Part shown: positions 1 through 11,000 of the stretch, piece after piece
Layout of the letters: each line of letters starts with the position of its first letter
Numbering within the stretch: the stretch's first letter is position 1
Source of the DNA: Platanthera guangdongensis
Lineage: Eukaryota > Streptophyta > Magnoliopsida > Asparagales > Orchidaceae
NCBI GenBank assembly: GCA_039583875.1
Contig: CM077166.1
Location: forward strand, 86,736,564-86,800,563
Direction: 5' to 3'
Length of the DNA stretch: 64,000 nt
Notes under the pieces: generated by a model
What the model was told of the DNA's origin: nothing
Databases searched by the model: none
Seen by the model: the letters and a program-made list of their open reading frames with translations, nothing else
Program-made: the position numbers and the translations under genes

Positions 1-1
1 A

Positions 2-922
2 GCATTACAAGAAGGTATCACTATTGTTACTTCTGCACTTCAGGATTCTCAGAAGCTAATAACTGAAAAGCTCCAAAGGTTGAAACCTTTCTACAAAGAT
101 GGAGTAAACTATCTGAATGCCCAGATAAGATTCCAGAAAGATGATCTAAGAGATCACATTGAAAGAGAAGTCATAAAGGGGGAGAGGGTATTAGTCAAGG
201 CATGCTCTGATCATGCAAAATGGATTTAAAATTCCATCAGAGCCACCCTGGGATATCCACCCTTATGTGATGATAACAATGTTGCAGAGTCTGGGATTAA
301 TCATGCATATCTTGGAGGGTAGCAAGCTGAAATGGCTCAAGTCATATACCATCCACCAGACTTTGATATGATACATCAAGACATACAATCAATGTATAGC
401 CCTCCTGAGGAAATTCAAAATGTCATCATTGAGAAAGTTGTTCAGCTAGTGCCAGAGGCAATACTGAAAGAACAAGAAGCTTTGCTAAAAGAACAAGAGA
501 CTCAATTGTCTAAGAAGAGATTCAGAGAGCAAGCTGAACTAAGGCCTGATTTTAAACAATGGAGCCCCACTTCTAGGAATATCATCTTGACTTCATGGAA
601 GGCTGCTAAGGACAATGTCCAGGATAGAGGCAAGTGGTATTCTGAACTAGAGTGGAGGAAGCATGAGAACAGGCAAGAGGCTATTGTTTAATATAGAAGA
701 AAAGCTAAGATGGGAAAGCTACCTCCTAATGCACAGGAGCCTAGAAAGTACTTCCCAAAGCCTTATCATTATTTTGAAAGGCAGAAGATCAAGGCTGAAG
801 AATTGAAAAAGAAAGATCTTAAAGGGAAGAAGCCTGCTGCTACTGAAGATACTGAAGCTCCTGTCCAAGCAAAGATTCAATCTGGAAAGGGCATTGTGAT
901 CAAAGAGCTAGAGCAGTCTTAG
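2..922 (+). pseudogene. Sirevirus D ORF3, C-terminal part, decayed
   Basis: One reading frame runs from the window edge to a TAG at 920-922, broken by in-frame stops at 227-229, 320-322 and 689-691. The later part (about 540-820) aligns by eye with the C-terminus of the ORF3 proteins at 27.9-30.2 and 35.0-37.4 kb: both have K/QWSP.S.NIIL, then a W/Y-rich stretch, then a YFPKP/YYPKP motif followed by YFERQK/YMERQR. It is followed by a polypurine tract and an LTR on the same strand, which is where Sirevirus-type elements carry an ORF after pol. The function of this protein family is not known; older papers call it env-like. The 5' part lies outside the window. The 689 stop is a likely CAA to TAA change. 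Confidence 0.75.
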
Positions 923-1196
923 GATAGCATTTTCTTTAGTTTACAAATTGTAATTACTTGTATTAGAACTTTCTGTAAACTTTTGAATAATAAAAATGTT
1001 GAAGTTGTTAGAACAATGTGATATATGTTCAACTATTACATTAATTGTTCTGAGATAATAGTATATACATGTTTTGTTCATGCATGTTTAAGTATTTTCC
1101 CTGTCATGTATTACTGTTTTACATCATACTGTGAATTTGCTATGTATGGTGTATATCATTGACTAAGGGTTATGACTTCTCAAAATAGAGGGAGAT
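923..1196 (+). other. 3' untranslated region and polypurine tract of Sirevirus D
   Basis: AT-rich non-coding stretch after the ORF3 stop. It ends in the purine run AGAGGGAGAT (1187-1196) immediately before the TGTTG that opens the LTR. Sireviruses typically have this GGGAGAT-type tract as the plus-strand primer. I see no gene in it. Confidence 0.7.
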
Positions 1197-1341
1197 TGTT
1201 GGGTACATTGGAATAAATGTACCTGATTTGAAGAAGCCTCACCCTACTCAATGATATACATCAAGGTGTATTTGATGTATTTTGAGTTACCTTGTGCAGG
1301 TTAAGTAATTGCAGGGAAAGCTTAAAAGTTTCTAAGTCCAT

Positions 1342-2161
1342 GTGTCGACACCCAGAAGAAAAGTGTCGACACTTAAGAAGGCTTGTGTCGACACCTAGAG
1401 AAGTAGTGTCGATACTTGGAGTAATTGTGTCGACACCAGGAATGCAGAGTCGACATCAGAGGAAAAGTGTCGACACATACAGGCAGTGTCGACACTCAGT
1501 GAAGAAATGTCTAAAGAATCAGTGTCGACACTTAGAAGCAGTGTCGACACCTAGAGGAACTTTGTCGACATCAGAAAGTGTCGACACTAGGAGGCTGTTT
1601 CGACACTCAGCAAAACATCAACAAAGTTCAAGTACAAGTGTCGACACTAGGAGGCTGTGTCGACACTCAGCAAACTTCAACAGAGTTTAAGTACAAGTGT
1701 CGACATAATGAAGAATGTGTCGACACACAGCAAAAGTCTCAACACATGAAGAAAGTGTCGACACTAGGAGGCTGTGTCGACACTCAGCAAATTTCAATAA
1801 AGTCTAAGTACAAGTGTCGACACAAAGGAGATGGGTCGACACTCAACAAAAGTATCAACACAGAAGGCATGTGTCGACACTAAGAAAATATGTCGACACT
1901 TAGCAAGTATCAACACAAGATGTGTCGACACAAAGGAGTTGTGTCGACACTTACAAGAAATCAACTAAGTATCAAAGACGAAGGACTTGTGTCGACACAC
2001 AGGATCAGTGTCGACACATGTTGAAGAAGCAGTGTCGAGAAGCAGATTCTACAACACAAGGAGTTGTGTCGACACCATGAAGGCTAGTGTCGACACTTAG
2101 TCTGCTTGTGTCGACACTTAGTCTATCAGTGTCGACACTTAAAGACTGACTGTCTCGACAC
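1342..2161 (+). repeat. Array of GTGTCGACAC palindromes
   Basis: About 24 exact copies and roughly 10 one- or two-base variants of the perfect 10-bp palindrome GTGTCGACAC, mostly 20-35 bp apart with unrelated, often AG-rich spacers. Some spacers recur (CTAGGAGGCT between pairs at about 1578, 1639 and 1756), so part of the array grew by local duplication. It sits just upstream of the TATA box of this LTR. Conserved palindromic motifs in the LTR regulatory region are known for Sireviruses. Spacer lengths are irregular, so it is not a CRISPR array. Confidence 0.9.
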
Positions 2162-2295
2162 TTTCAGACAGTTACAGAAAATTCAAGAAGTGACTGGATG
2201 ACTTGACAGCTGTCATTCCAACCGGTCTACTGCAACTGTCATAGCTGTCAGAAAGTTGTTAGAAACCGGATCAGCCGGTCACCATGAAGGAAGCC

Positions 2296-2303
2296 TATAT
2301 AAA
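2296..2303 (+). promoter_or_regulatory. TATA box of Sirevirus D LTR
   Basis: TATATAAA within CCTATATAAAGG, downstream of the palindrome array and inside the LTR. It marks the probable U3/R transition about 30 bp further on. Confidence 0.65.
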
Positions 2304-3140
2304 GGCTTATTCTGTCAACATAAGAGAATGATCAACACAATCAGATTGAAGATCTAACAACACCAAAAAGAAGAAGACCTTCAAGTGAAGATCTAAGAAG
2401 TTAGTGAGAGAGAGCTCCTTCTAAGAAGACAGCTATTGAATCAGGCTGTGAAGAAAGTTTCAGATTGCTATCTGATTCTTAAGTCAGCAGTGATTGGAGA
2501 TCATATGCATAGAGTTTCAATCCTACTGTATTCTAAATTCAAGAAGCTTTGAAGGAAGCCAAGGGAGGTTGATCTCAGCAAAGTTCTTCCAAGAACTCTT
2601 CGAGAAACCAGACAACTCTTCTCTCTCAATCTGAGTTGTGGTTATATTCATTGTAATTTTAATTTGTTGTAGGATCCTTATGGATCTGAGTTGTAAGCCT
2701 GAAATTATAAAGGCCGAGTTGTAGGGCCTGTGTGCCTGAGTGTATGAGATTCATTTCTTTGAGTGTAGGCCTTGTTGAATGCTTAGTGTAGGCCTTGTTG
2801 AAGGCTGAGTGTAGGTCTTGGTGAATACTGAGTGGTAGGGCTTTGAGCCTGAGTTGTAGGAACCTGTTTTGGGTTCTGAGTGTAAGATCTGAGGATCTGA
2901 GGAATAGTGGAGAAGTTGGGCCGAATCTAGTACACTACTAGATAGGCGAAGGGGGAAATTGGATGTACCCAGTCCTTGGGGAACCACTATAAAACTATGT
3001 GTACTCTATGTGTATCTGATTCTGTGTATGTTGTTTATAGTTCTGTGAATTCTGTGATTAAATCTGTCTAAAAGTGTAAAAAGATTAAGGTCACCTATTC
3101 ACCCCCCCCTCTAGTTGATTAGGTACAATTTCTTTCAACA

Positions 3141-3727
3141 ACCCGACGATTCCAACCGTGAATCCTTAGCAAGGCTTCGGATTCGGTCGATCTCTTGTCT
3201 TGTTCTTGCTTTCTTGTTGAATATTGGTGTTTAACTTTATTCATAATTGATGAAGTATGCTTAGTTTGTAAAACTTTTTTATACAATTATGTCTATGTGA
3301 TTGTATGCTTTCGTTATTTGCTTGAGTTGCGCCATATTCCATCCACCACCATCCACCCTTGCCGCACTAGCAATTGCTAGTGGCGTGCGTTGAGAAGAGG
3401 TGCTTACGACCCTCATTCCTCCATTCTCACCACCTCATCCGCAAGCCTACTCGTCCATCCGCCTAGCGATTCGGTGCATAGCGGCCCGACTAGTCTTCCA
3501 TCCCGCCTGGCGAAGCATCGCATAGCGGCGTTGCATAGGAGTAGTTGTTAGCCTTTTATTTTTTGTTTCCGCAACATCAAAACCCCCCTTAGTTAGCTCC
3601 GACCTGAGGACTTCAATCTCAAGTCCTCCTCGAAATTAACTCCACCTTACTGTGTTCCTTGTGAGATCGATACTTGGGAAAACCCCCATTTTATATTACT
3701 TGTGCGACCGGTTCACTGCCGTGATCT
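3141..3727. other. Unidentified LTR-like fragment between Sireviruses D and A
   Basis: No supportable coding region. The right end (GATCGATACTTGGGAAAACC at about 3664, then CGACCGGTTCACTGCCGTGATC) resembles the 3' end of large gypsy LTRs, but I cannot place it in a family. It directly abuts the truncated gag of element A, so it replaces A's 5' LTR and gag start. Confidence 0.4.
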
Positions 3728-5261
3728 TAAGCATCACAGAACTAAATGACAAAATCCTGATGTGCTTCCCAAGCACTTGGGATTCAAGGATCTGGCCAAT
3801 CAAAGATGCCAGAAGTCTGAATGAGATCACCACAGAAGCTCTCCTGGTCAAGCTCAAATCTTATGAGCTGCTCATAAAAATATAGAAGAAGAGCAGAAGG
3901 CTGCCTCACCAGCCACAAGAAAAGAAAAGACAATAGCCTTCAAAGCAACTGAAGATCAGCCTGAAGACAAAGTAACAGGCAATGATGAGCTACTTAGTCT
4001 ATTGGCCAAAAGATTTTACAAGATGGTCAGGAAGGACTTCAGAAAGAGATCATACAAGGAGCATGATAAGCCAAGGTATGATAAATCAAATAATAAAGAA
4101 ATTGTTTGCTTTGGTTGCAGGAAACCAGGGCACATTGTACCTGACTGTCCAGAGAACAAAAACAAGGACAGAAGGGACAAGAAAGAAAGAAGGAAAGACA
4201 AAGACTTTAAGAAGAACAGCAATGGCAAACCCTCCTCAAGCAAGAACAAATACACAAGAAAGGGATTTGTTGCTGAATCCTAGAGTGAGACTGAAGAGGA
4301 GTCAGAAGCTTCATCCAGCTCCAGTGATGATGAAGATGATGTAGAAGAGAAGGAGTTCTCCGTGATGGCAATCAACGCCTCTCAACATAATTTAGATGTA
4401 GAAGAGTCAGAGTCAGACTCAGAGACTCAACTTGGAGAAGATCAGATAATTAGTTCTTTTGATTTCAATTCAGAGGACTTTAAGTCTGAGTTTAAAGCAT
4501 TATGTTTAGTCTTACTAAAATCTGAGAAGGAAATTATTTCTCTCAGATATCAATTATCTAAACATAGTATCTTAAAGTCAGAAAACCTCAAACTCTTTGA
4601 GAAGTTGAAGTGCTGTAGGGAGCAGATAGCTTCACTGAAAGGTGAGCTATCAGAGGCCAAGAAGCTTGAAGAATCCCTTAATGGGAGTAGCATCAAGCTG
4701 ATGGACATCACAAGCACAGTGAACTCCAGATTCAATAGTACACTAGGCTTGGGTGCTTCATCCAGCCAAAATATAGTTCTAACAACCCCAATCAAGTTTA
4801 TTTCTGATAAAGGGAAGGGAGTTGTAGAGGTAGCTAGGAAGAATTCTGATCTGCCTAAGAAAACCAAGTTCCAGCAGAAATCGTCGAACGGAGCTCGACG
4901 ATCGCCGAACGTAGATCGACGATCTTAGGAAAAATCGTCGAACTCAGGTCGACGATCTCTAATTCTTGAACTCTGCCACAGTCGACCGTCGAACGGAGCT
5001 CGACGATCTGACCAAATATCATCGAACGCAGCTCCACGATCGTCGAACAGAGATCAGAGCTCTAGAAATTCTTTTAAGGGCAAATCAAAATCCAATCCTA
5101 GGGGTCCTTCATCCCAAAGCTTTAACCCTTATACTGAATGGATAATACCTCCAAGGAGATATCATCCTGAAGGTTATAAGAGTCAACCTAGGTTGTCTTT
5201 TATTTCTGACTTTAAAGGTTATCAACCTAGGCACAAGGTAAATTGGGTCAAAAACAAATGA
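3728..5261 (+). pseudogene. gag of Sirevirus A, 5'-truncated
   Basis: The nucleocapsid and particle protein of a copia element. The visible part starts in the middle of the gag domain (motif KILMCFPSTWDSRIWPIKDA, shared with C gag). A one-base frameshift near 3880 leads into the frame holding the CCHC knuckle C-x2-C-x4-H-x4-C (CFGCRKPGHIVPDC, about 4110-4150). A lysine/arginine-rich run, an acidic serine stretch and a predicted coiled coil (about 4440-4690) follow. An amber codon at 4281-4283 replaces a Trp that C keeps, and another stop is at 4926-4928. The segment 4880-5056 codes SSNGARRS-like repeats from palindromic DNA. The frame ends at TGA 5259-5261; pol follows in the +1 frame. Confidence 0.8.
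4880..5056 (+). repeat. TCGTCGAAC/GAGCTCGACGA palindromes inside gag
   Basis: Five to six near-palindromic units of the type ATCGTCGAACGGAGCTCGAC followed by GATC lie within coding sequence and encode SSNGARRS-type peptides. The same words occur in the A and C LTRs (45.16-45.45, 46.56-46.83, 59.82-60.57 kb), in the pol-ORF3 spacers, and at the same gag position in C (56.82-57.00 kb). Confidence 0.8.
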
Positions 5262-5277
5262 ATTATTTTATATGCAG
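5238..5277 (+). other. Candidate 40-nt GT-AG segment joining gag to pol (A)
   Basis: CAAG|GTAAATTGG ... TTTTATATGCAG|GTGAGG. Removing these 40 nt fuses the gag frame to the pol frame in phase 0. The same 40-nt arrangement is present in C (56598-56637). A 40-nt intron would be unusually short for a plant, so a programmed +1 frameshift at the gag stop is the main alternative. Confidence 0.35.
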
Positions 5278-7062
5278 GTGAGGACCTATCCAACATCAAA
5301 CCAGCAATGGTATTTGGATAGTGGGTGCTCAAATCACATGACAGGAAATAAGGACAACCTCACATCCTTTAAAGCCAAGCTTGGACCCAAAGTCATATTT
5401 GGTGATTCAAACTTTGGACAAACTAAAGGATATGGTGCAGTCCAGATTGGGACAGTGACATTCAAGAAGGTAGCTTATGTGGAAGGACTGAAGCACAATT
5501 TGATAAGCAACAGTCAGCTATGTGATGAAGGCTACCAAGTGACTTTCAGCAAAGCCTTATGCAAGATCAAGTCAGAGGATAACACAACTGTGTTGACAGG
5601 TAAAAGGAATGGTAACATCTATCTAGTAGATTTTCTTTCAACAGATGTAGACATTTGCCTGTTCAATTCTGTTTGTAAACCTAATGTTTTATGGCATAAG
5701 AGACTAGGACATTTAAACCTTAGAACCATTGTAAGGCTATCCAAGGACAACCTTGTTAGAGGACTACCTTCTGGCCCCTACAAGAAGGAAGGACTCTGCA
5801 GGGCTTGTCAGTTAGGCAAGCAAACTAAAAATAGTTTCAAATCACTTAATAAGAGTGATTCACCTATGATCTTGTATCTGTTACACATGGATCTTTTTGG
5901 ACCCATTACAGTACAAAGCCTAGGAGGGAAATCTTACACTTTAGTAGTTGTAGATGACTTCTCTAGATTCACATGGGTGTTCTTTCTGAGGAAGAAGTCC
6001 GATAACTTTAAGTGTTTGACAGAGTTTCTCAAATGTATACAGATTGAGTTCAATACTCACATTGCCCTGATCAGAAGTGATCATGGGACAGAGTTTGATT
6101 CTCTTCTTATGTAAGTGTTCTGTCAGAGTGAAGGGATCAGGCATACTTTCTCAGCTCCTAGAACTCCTCAACAAAATGGGGTAGCTGAAAGGAAAAATAG
6201 AACCCTTATTGAATCTGCCACTACATTGTTGTCAGATGCTCACCTTCCACTATCTTTTTGGGTAGAGGCAGTGAACACCTCCAACTATGTGCTGAATAGA
6301 AGCTTAATACATAAACTAAATGGAAAGACTCCTTATGAATTACTCAAAGGGAAGAAACCTAAAGTTGATTATTTTAGAATTTTTGGATGTATTTGTTATA
6401 TACATAATAATGACAAGAGATATTTAGCAAAATTTCAAGCTAAAGCTGATGAAGGAGTGTTTCTGGGATACTCCATGATCAGTAAGGCTTATAGGGTTTA
6501 TAATAAATCATCTCTTAAAATTGTGAAATCTATTCACATATCATTTGATGAATCTAACATATCTTTCAAGGAGAAGAACACTTCTACCATAGAACCTTTG
6601 CAGGTACATTCTCTTGCTGAAGACTTGAACAGGTTACAGGTTACTCAAAAAGAGGAAAGCAGTGAAGATGAATAAAGCATTCAACATATTGAAGAGAAAC
6701 AACTTGAAGAGCCAGTTGTTGTACCACAAGAGGAAACAACAACACAGGTTGGTGAACTATCAACACCCCCTGTTGATTTAGTAACATCAAGAGACCATCC
6801 AATTTCCCAAGTAATTGGAGACATCTCAGCTGGTGTGCAAACCAGAAATCAGGTCAACCAAAATCTGTTGCACACTTGCTTCCTATCTCAAATTGAACCT
6901 CAATCCATTCAAGATGCAGAGCAAGATCCACACTGGATCATTGTAATGCAAGAAGAGTTGCATCAATTTGAAAGGAACAAAGTTTGGGAACTATTGCCAA
7001 AGCCTAAGGATCACTCCATTGTTGGAACAAAGTGGGTGTTCAGAAACAAATTGCATGATCAA
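5278..7062 (+). pseudogene. pol of Sirevirus A, first part (protease, integrase, start of RT)
   Basis: Aspartic protease motif LDSGCSNHMTG (about 5313-5345) is followed by the GAG-pre-integrase zinc region (LWHKRLGH ... CRACQLGK, about 5690-5820). Integrase core residues are visible: D in MDLFGP (about 5890), D in RSDHGTEF (about 6075) and E in VAERKNRT (about 6187). The RT N-terminus (WIIVMQEEL ... VGTKWVFRNKL) ends where element B inserted. In-frame stops at 6112-6114 (the other copy has Gln there) and 6673-6675 disable it. The frame resumes exactly after the target duplication at 24128. Confidence 0.85.
7058..7062 (+). repeat. Target site duplication ATCAA, left of B
   Basis: ATCAA at 7058-7062 is repeated at 24123-24127. 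It is the 5-bp duplication made when copia B inserted into A's RT. Confidence 0.9.
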
Positions 7063-7434
7063 TGTAGAAAGTAGCGAATAAGAAAGAACAAACGGATAGA
7101 CATTTGAATAATTGAAATTTTATTATCCAAAAAAGATATCATTTATAAAGGTATGACCTCCCTTATATAGAATGGAGGAGATATGAGAGAGAGTAAACAA
7201 ACAATGTGGGACTAAACATTTACAGTACTGAGCGGCTAGAAATAAAGGAGACCGCACAAGCCGCGCGGTTAGACAGATGGGTTAACCGCTCGGCAACTCC
7301 AGCAGGATAGAACAGGCCGCAATGGGAGACCGATAGACCACCCGGTCTCCAGTCTCCAGAGAGAGACCGCCAGACCGCTCGGTCAACAAACCGCTGGACA
7401 AGACCGCAAGGCCGCCCGGTCTTATACTTCAACA
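7063..7434 (-). repeat. 3' LTR of copia B
   Basis: 372 bp, TGTAG...CAACA, matching 23751-24122. In element orientation it follows the polypurine tract at 7435-7443. Confidence 0.9.
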
Positions 7435-7443
7435 CTCCCCCTC
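7435..7443 (-). promoter_or_regulatory. Polypurine tract of copia B
   Basis: Minus strand reads GAGGGGGAG, directly before the 3' LTR. It overlaps the stop codon of the RNase H reading frame. Confidence 0.75.
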
Positions 7444-8056
7444 AAGCTGGAGCATAGATATCAATCATGCCCAGCTTGTCACAAATGTGGAAGAAGGAAG
7501 TAGAAACCGGCTTGGTGAAGATATCTGCCAATTCCTTGTCAGAGGTGACAAATGGAGTAGAAATCTGTTTCTTTAAAATCTCTTCCCGAATGAAGTGACA
7601 GTCAACCTCTATATGCTTTGTTCTCTCATGGAAGATCGGATTTCTAGATATGTATATAGCGAGCTTGTTGTCACAGAACATAGGGAGAGGACAGTCATAT
7701 ACCTCGCCCAGGTCAAGCATGAGAGCCCGCAACCACTTTAACTCACACGTGGTTGACGTCATACTCCGGTATTCGGCTTCTGCACTGGATCTGGAGACAA
7801 CGGACTGTTTCTTGCTCTTCCAACTCACAAGATTACCTCCAGCAAAGGTACAAAAACCTGATGTGGATTTACGATCGCCTTTGTCATCCGCGTAACTTGA
7901 ATCTGAGTAGGCCTCAACCCTCAGATGACCATTCTTCTGAAAGAGTAACCCTTTGCCTGGTGCTGCTTTGATATACTCTAAAATCTTCAGGGCGGACTGA
8001 AGATGGCACTCCCTGGGAGCTTGCATAAATTGACTGACCTTGCCTACAGCATAAGC
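7442..8056 (-). pseudogene. pol of copia B, RNase H end
   Basis: This is the C-terminal pol fragment after the Tekay insertion. It starts in the copia motif A(V)G..SQFMQAPR and contains the RNase H catalytic features YSDSSYADD.GDRKSTSG (Asp), SSAEAEYR (Glu) and MFCDNKLAI (Asp). It ends with the conserved KHIEVDCHFIRE...ADIFTKP and a TGA at 7442-7444. The frame is continuous with the RT part at 19867 onwards once the Tekay element and one TSD copy are taken out (11810 bp, frame check consistent). Confidence 0.9.
8052..8056 (+). repeat. Target site duplication TAAGC, left of Tekay element
   Basis: TAAGC at 8052-8056 is repeated at 19862-19866 and flanks the gypsy element exactly. Confidence 0.9.
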
Positions 8057-11000
8057 TGTAAGACCCCCCCTCCCCGGATCCCAAAACACGGCACGAAGGG
8101 GGAGTCTTATGCCCGGAACAGCCGCCTTGCGGTAGCATTAGCACACGGGCTAACCTGTACCACAAGACGCCTATTCCGCCGGCTGAAACCATATCAATAT
8201 ATCATGCCAACCCAACCAAATAAATAAGCAAGAGAAGTCAAAATCCACACTAAGTATGATGTCCAAATACAATAATAAAGAGAAGCTAAAACATGCTTCT
8301 ACAATATATTAGAGTACAGCTAATCAATGCCCAAACGGGCTACATCAGAGTAAGCAAAACACTAACATCGGTAACAGACGGTATCGACGGCACCGTCACG
8401 TCAGGCCCTGTCGTCCTGGCCTGGCTGTCCTGCTGCGTAGTCTGCGGCTGCTCTACCTGCGGCGTGACCTCCTAAAAAGGAAGACGTAGCAACCGTTTGT
8501 CGAAACGACTAAGTGGTTTCACATCCGCTACCCCGGCGACTCCTCGGCACCGGGCGGAGAAAGAGAAACAAGGGCACAATATATATCAGTAAGTATAAAA
8601 GTACAATCAGGTGACAAGGTACATGAGTATCAATGTATAACTAGCAGTTCTACAAAAGCTATCAATATGTAAACTAACAATTCTACAAGAGCCATCAAGG
8701 TATAATAACAAGTGTAAGAAAGCTTCAGCAGGAAAGTAACTTAACTTATAAGAATGCCCATACAAACTTATAAGTTAAGGATCGGGTTGCATAAAGTAAC
8801 TCATCGTATAAGAGTGCCCATACAAACTTATACGATGAGGATCTTGTTGTGCAATGATATGAAATGCTATGAATGCTATGCAATGACTCACCCATGCACA
8901 CCCATGCAATTGCTATGTCGACACAGACTGTAGTTCCCACTTTTCGAGCAGGTAGCTAACCTCTCAGGCATCAGCCGCCGTGGCCAGGCGGTGACAGTAG
9001 AACGGGCACTTCTACTACTAGGCGGGTATCACACTACTTCACCTAGGCCTCCGTACGCCTCAACGCTAAGAACACAGCAGCGGAGCCCATGCGTACTATG
9101 GCCCAGCGGGGTCTTGGGTAGGTGTGCACCAAGAACACAGCCCGAACTGGCCTTGCGTGACCCGGAAGGGGCCTCGGAAGAAAGCACGAGGACACAGCCC
9201 AACCGTTCACATGGCCGGAGGGGCCTCGGGACGTGAACACCGAGGACACAGCCCAAACCGACCAAGTCTAACTTTCAACTCCCGTCGGTGTGACGACTGG
9301 CGAGCCCGTAGACCTGCCACACTATCCTTAACCCGGGATTACGACACCGCGTGTCGACTCACACCACATGCAAACACCATATCAACACAACATGGAAGGG
9401 GCCTCGGAAGTAAACACGAGGGCACAGCCCAACCATCCATCCGCACCCTATCTCAACACAACCAAAACAAGTGGCGGTCAACACCGCACTTACGAACTTA
9501 CACAATACTACCCGTAGGGAGACAACGCTCTAAGTATTGGTCCACTAGACTCATTTCATTAGTCGAACATATCCATGGTCATGGTCTATTCATCTATATG
9601 ACTTCCCAAATGATGACAATGTAAAATAACGTAATGCGCATATAAGATCTATCACATCATCCTTTTTAGTAATATCATAACTTAAACATGAAGTGTACCA
9701 TATTCAATCTTTCAATTCCTACCAGTTCAATTCTTTTAAACAAGTTTGTTTCACAATTTGGTAATATGAAATATGATTAATAAGATACTTCAATCACACA
9801 ACAAATGATTAATCATAAGGGTTCATCCAAGGCAAGTATCTTGCATTAATAATTTCATCGAAACAAAATCCATTTTTCCTTAAGCCCAGAATTTAGGCGC
9901 AGGTTGAATCTGGACAGCAACTTCGACCGGAGATTCCCGAGGCTACAGGAATCCGGTGAAGTCGTGTAACCCCTCGATAGAAAGGTATTTCCATGGACTA
10001 CATCTTTCATATTCAGAGCTCAACCCAGATTTGACATTATCCTACTTGAAATCGGACTTGAAGTCCGCTGCGTACAGAACACAGTTTCTGCATGCAGGAT
10101 TTGTAAAACCCCATTTTCGTTTAGACTTTCCTGTGGCTACAGACATCACCTGAAGTCGTGCAATCACTCGTTGGAAAGGTATTTCCAAGGGCTTCAACTT
10201 TCGTGTTTAGCCGAAAGCCCAGATCTGGCCTTATCCATAGGGAAAATGGCCTAGAAGATCGCTGCGCGCAGAATACAGATTCTGCGCGCATCTTAAAGGA
10301 AAATGAACGGCATAGGTTCGTCTTCCTCCTCAAGCGATCGTTTCTAAATTTTCCAGAAATATTCTCCTCCCTTATTCAACCTCAAAGGCCATAAACTCCT
10401 CACGAGACCATCCACCCATCGTCATATTGAAGATAAGGGGAAGGGTTGAAGAGATCTAAAGTCTAGAACACAAGTTCTAACATGGCCTAACCTAGAGATC
10501 TTCTCCTCTCCATCAAGACTCTCTTGAGTCGATGTCTCTCCTAAGGCATAACTATAGATCTAGCACCAAGGGAGAGGGTAGGAAACTCACATTGGCTCCA
10601 GCGGTACCACCATTTCTAGCCATGGATCTCGTAGTTCTCCTTGGCGGCATCTTCTCTTTCACGGCGATGGCGGATCTCCTTTGGTAAAACTTGCTTCTGC
10701 AGTTTTTCCTCTCACAGGAGTTCTCACAGGAATTAGGGGATGAAAAGAGCATGAAAACGGCTAGGGTTTTCTGTCCCCTATATATATAAAATGTGACACG
10801 GGTAGGGACACGGCCGTGTCCTTACCCGTGTCCTGCCTGGCGAAGCGGCAACGACAGTTTCCATGTCGGTTCATTACTTGACACGGCCGTGTGCATGGCC
10901 GTGTCCTTGGCCGTGTACTTCTCGGGTTGCCTCTCGACACTTCTCGTCGAGCTTAACTCGACGCACACGGGTGGGCACACGGCCGTGTCCCTACCCGTGT

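Larger units (their letters stand above)
1197..3140 (+). repeat. 3' LTR of Sirevirus D
   Basis: Begins TGTTG right after the polypurine tract and ends CAACA, a 5-bp terminal inverted repeat. The length is 1944 bp. The C-rich run (CACCCCCCCC, about 3099-3113) near the 3' end is typical of Sirevirus LTRs. It holds a dense palindrome array (1342-2161), then a TATA box at 2296-2303, then about 840 bp of transcribed R-U5. From 2740 to 2900 there is a loose tandem repeat built on 'GAGTGTAGG..TTG'. The matching 5' LTR and target duplication lie outside the window. Confidence 0.85.

Noticed and set aside
1292..1883. Cys/Arg/His-rich open frames (MCRLSN..., STLGGC...) in the D LTR
   Set aside because: They are translations of the GTGTCGACAC array in two frames, with no start context or homology.
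1342..2161. CRISPR-like repeat array
   Set aside because: The repeat is a 10-bp palindrome with irregular spacers inside a plant LTR; no cas genes are near.
3195..3380. 61-codon Cys/Tyr/Val-rich frame
   Set aside because: No motif, in an unidentified LTR-like fragment; the length is expected by chance.
9029..9624. Frames of 66-166 codons in the Tekay LTR
   Set aside because: They lie in R-U5, overlap on opposite strands, are copied exactly in the second LTR and show no domain.
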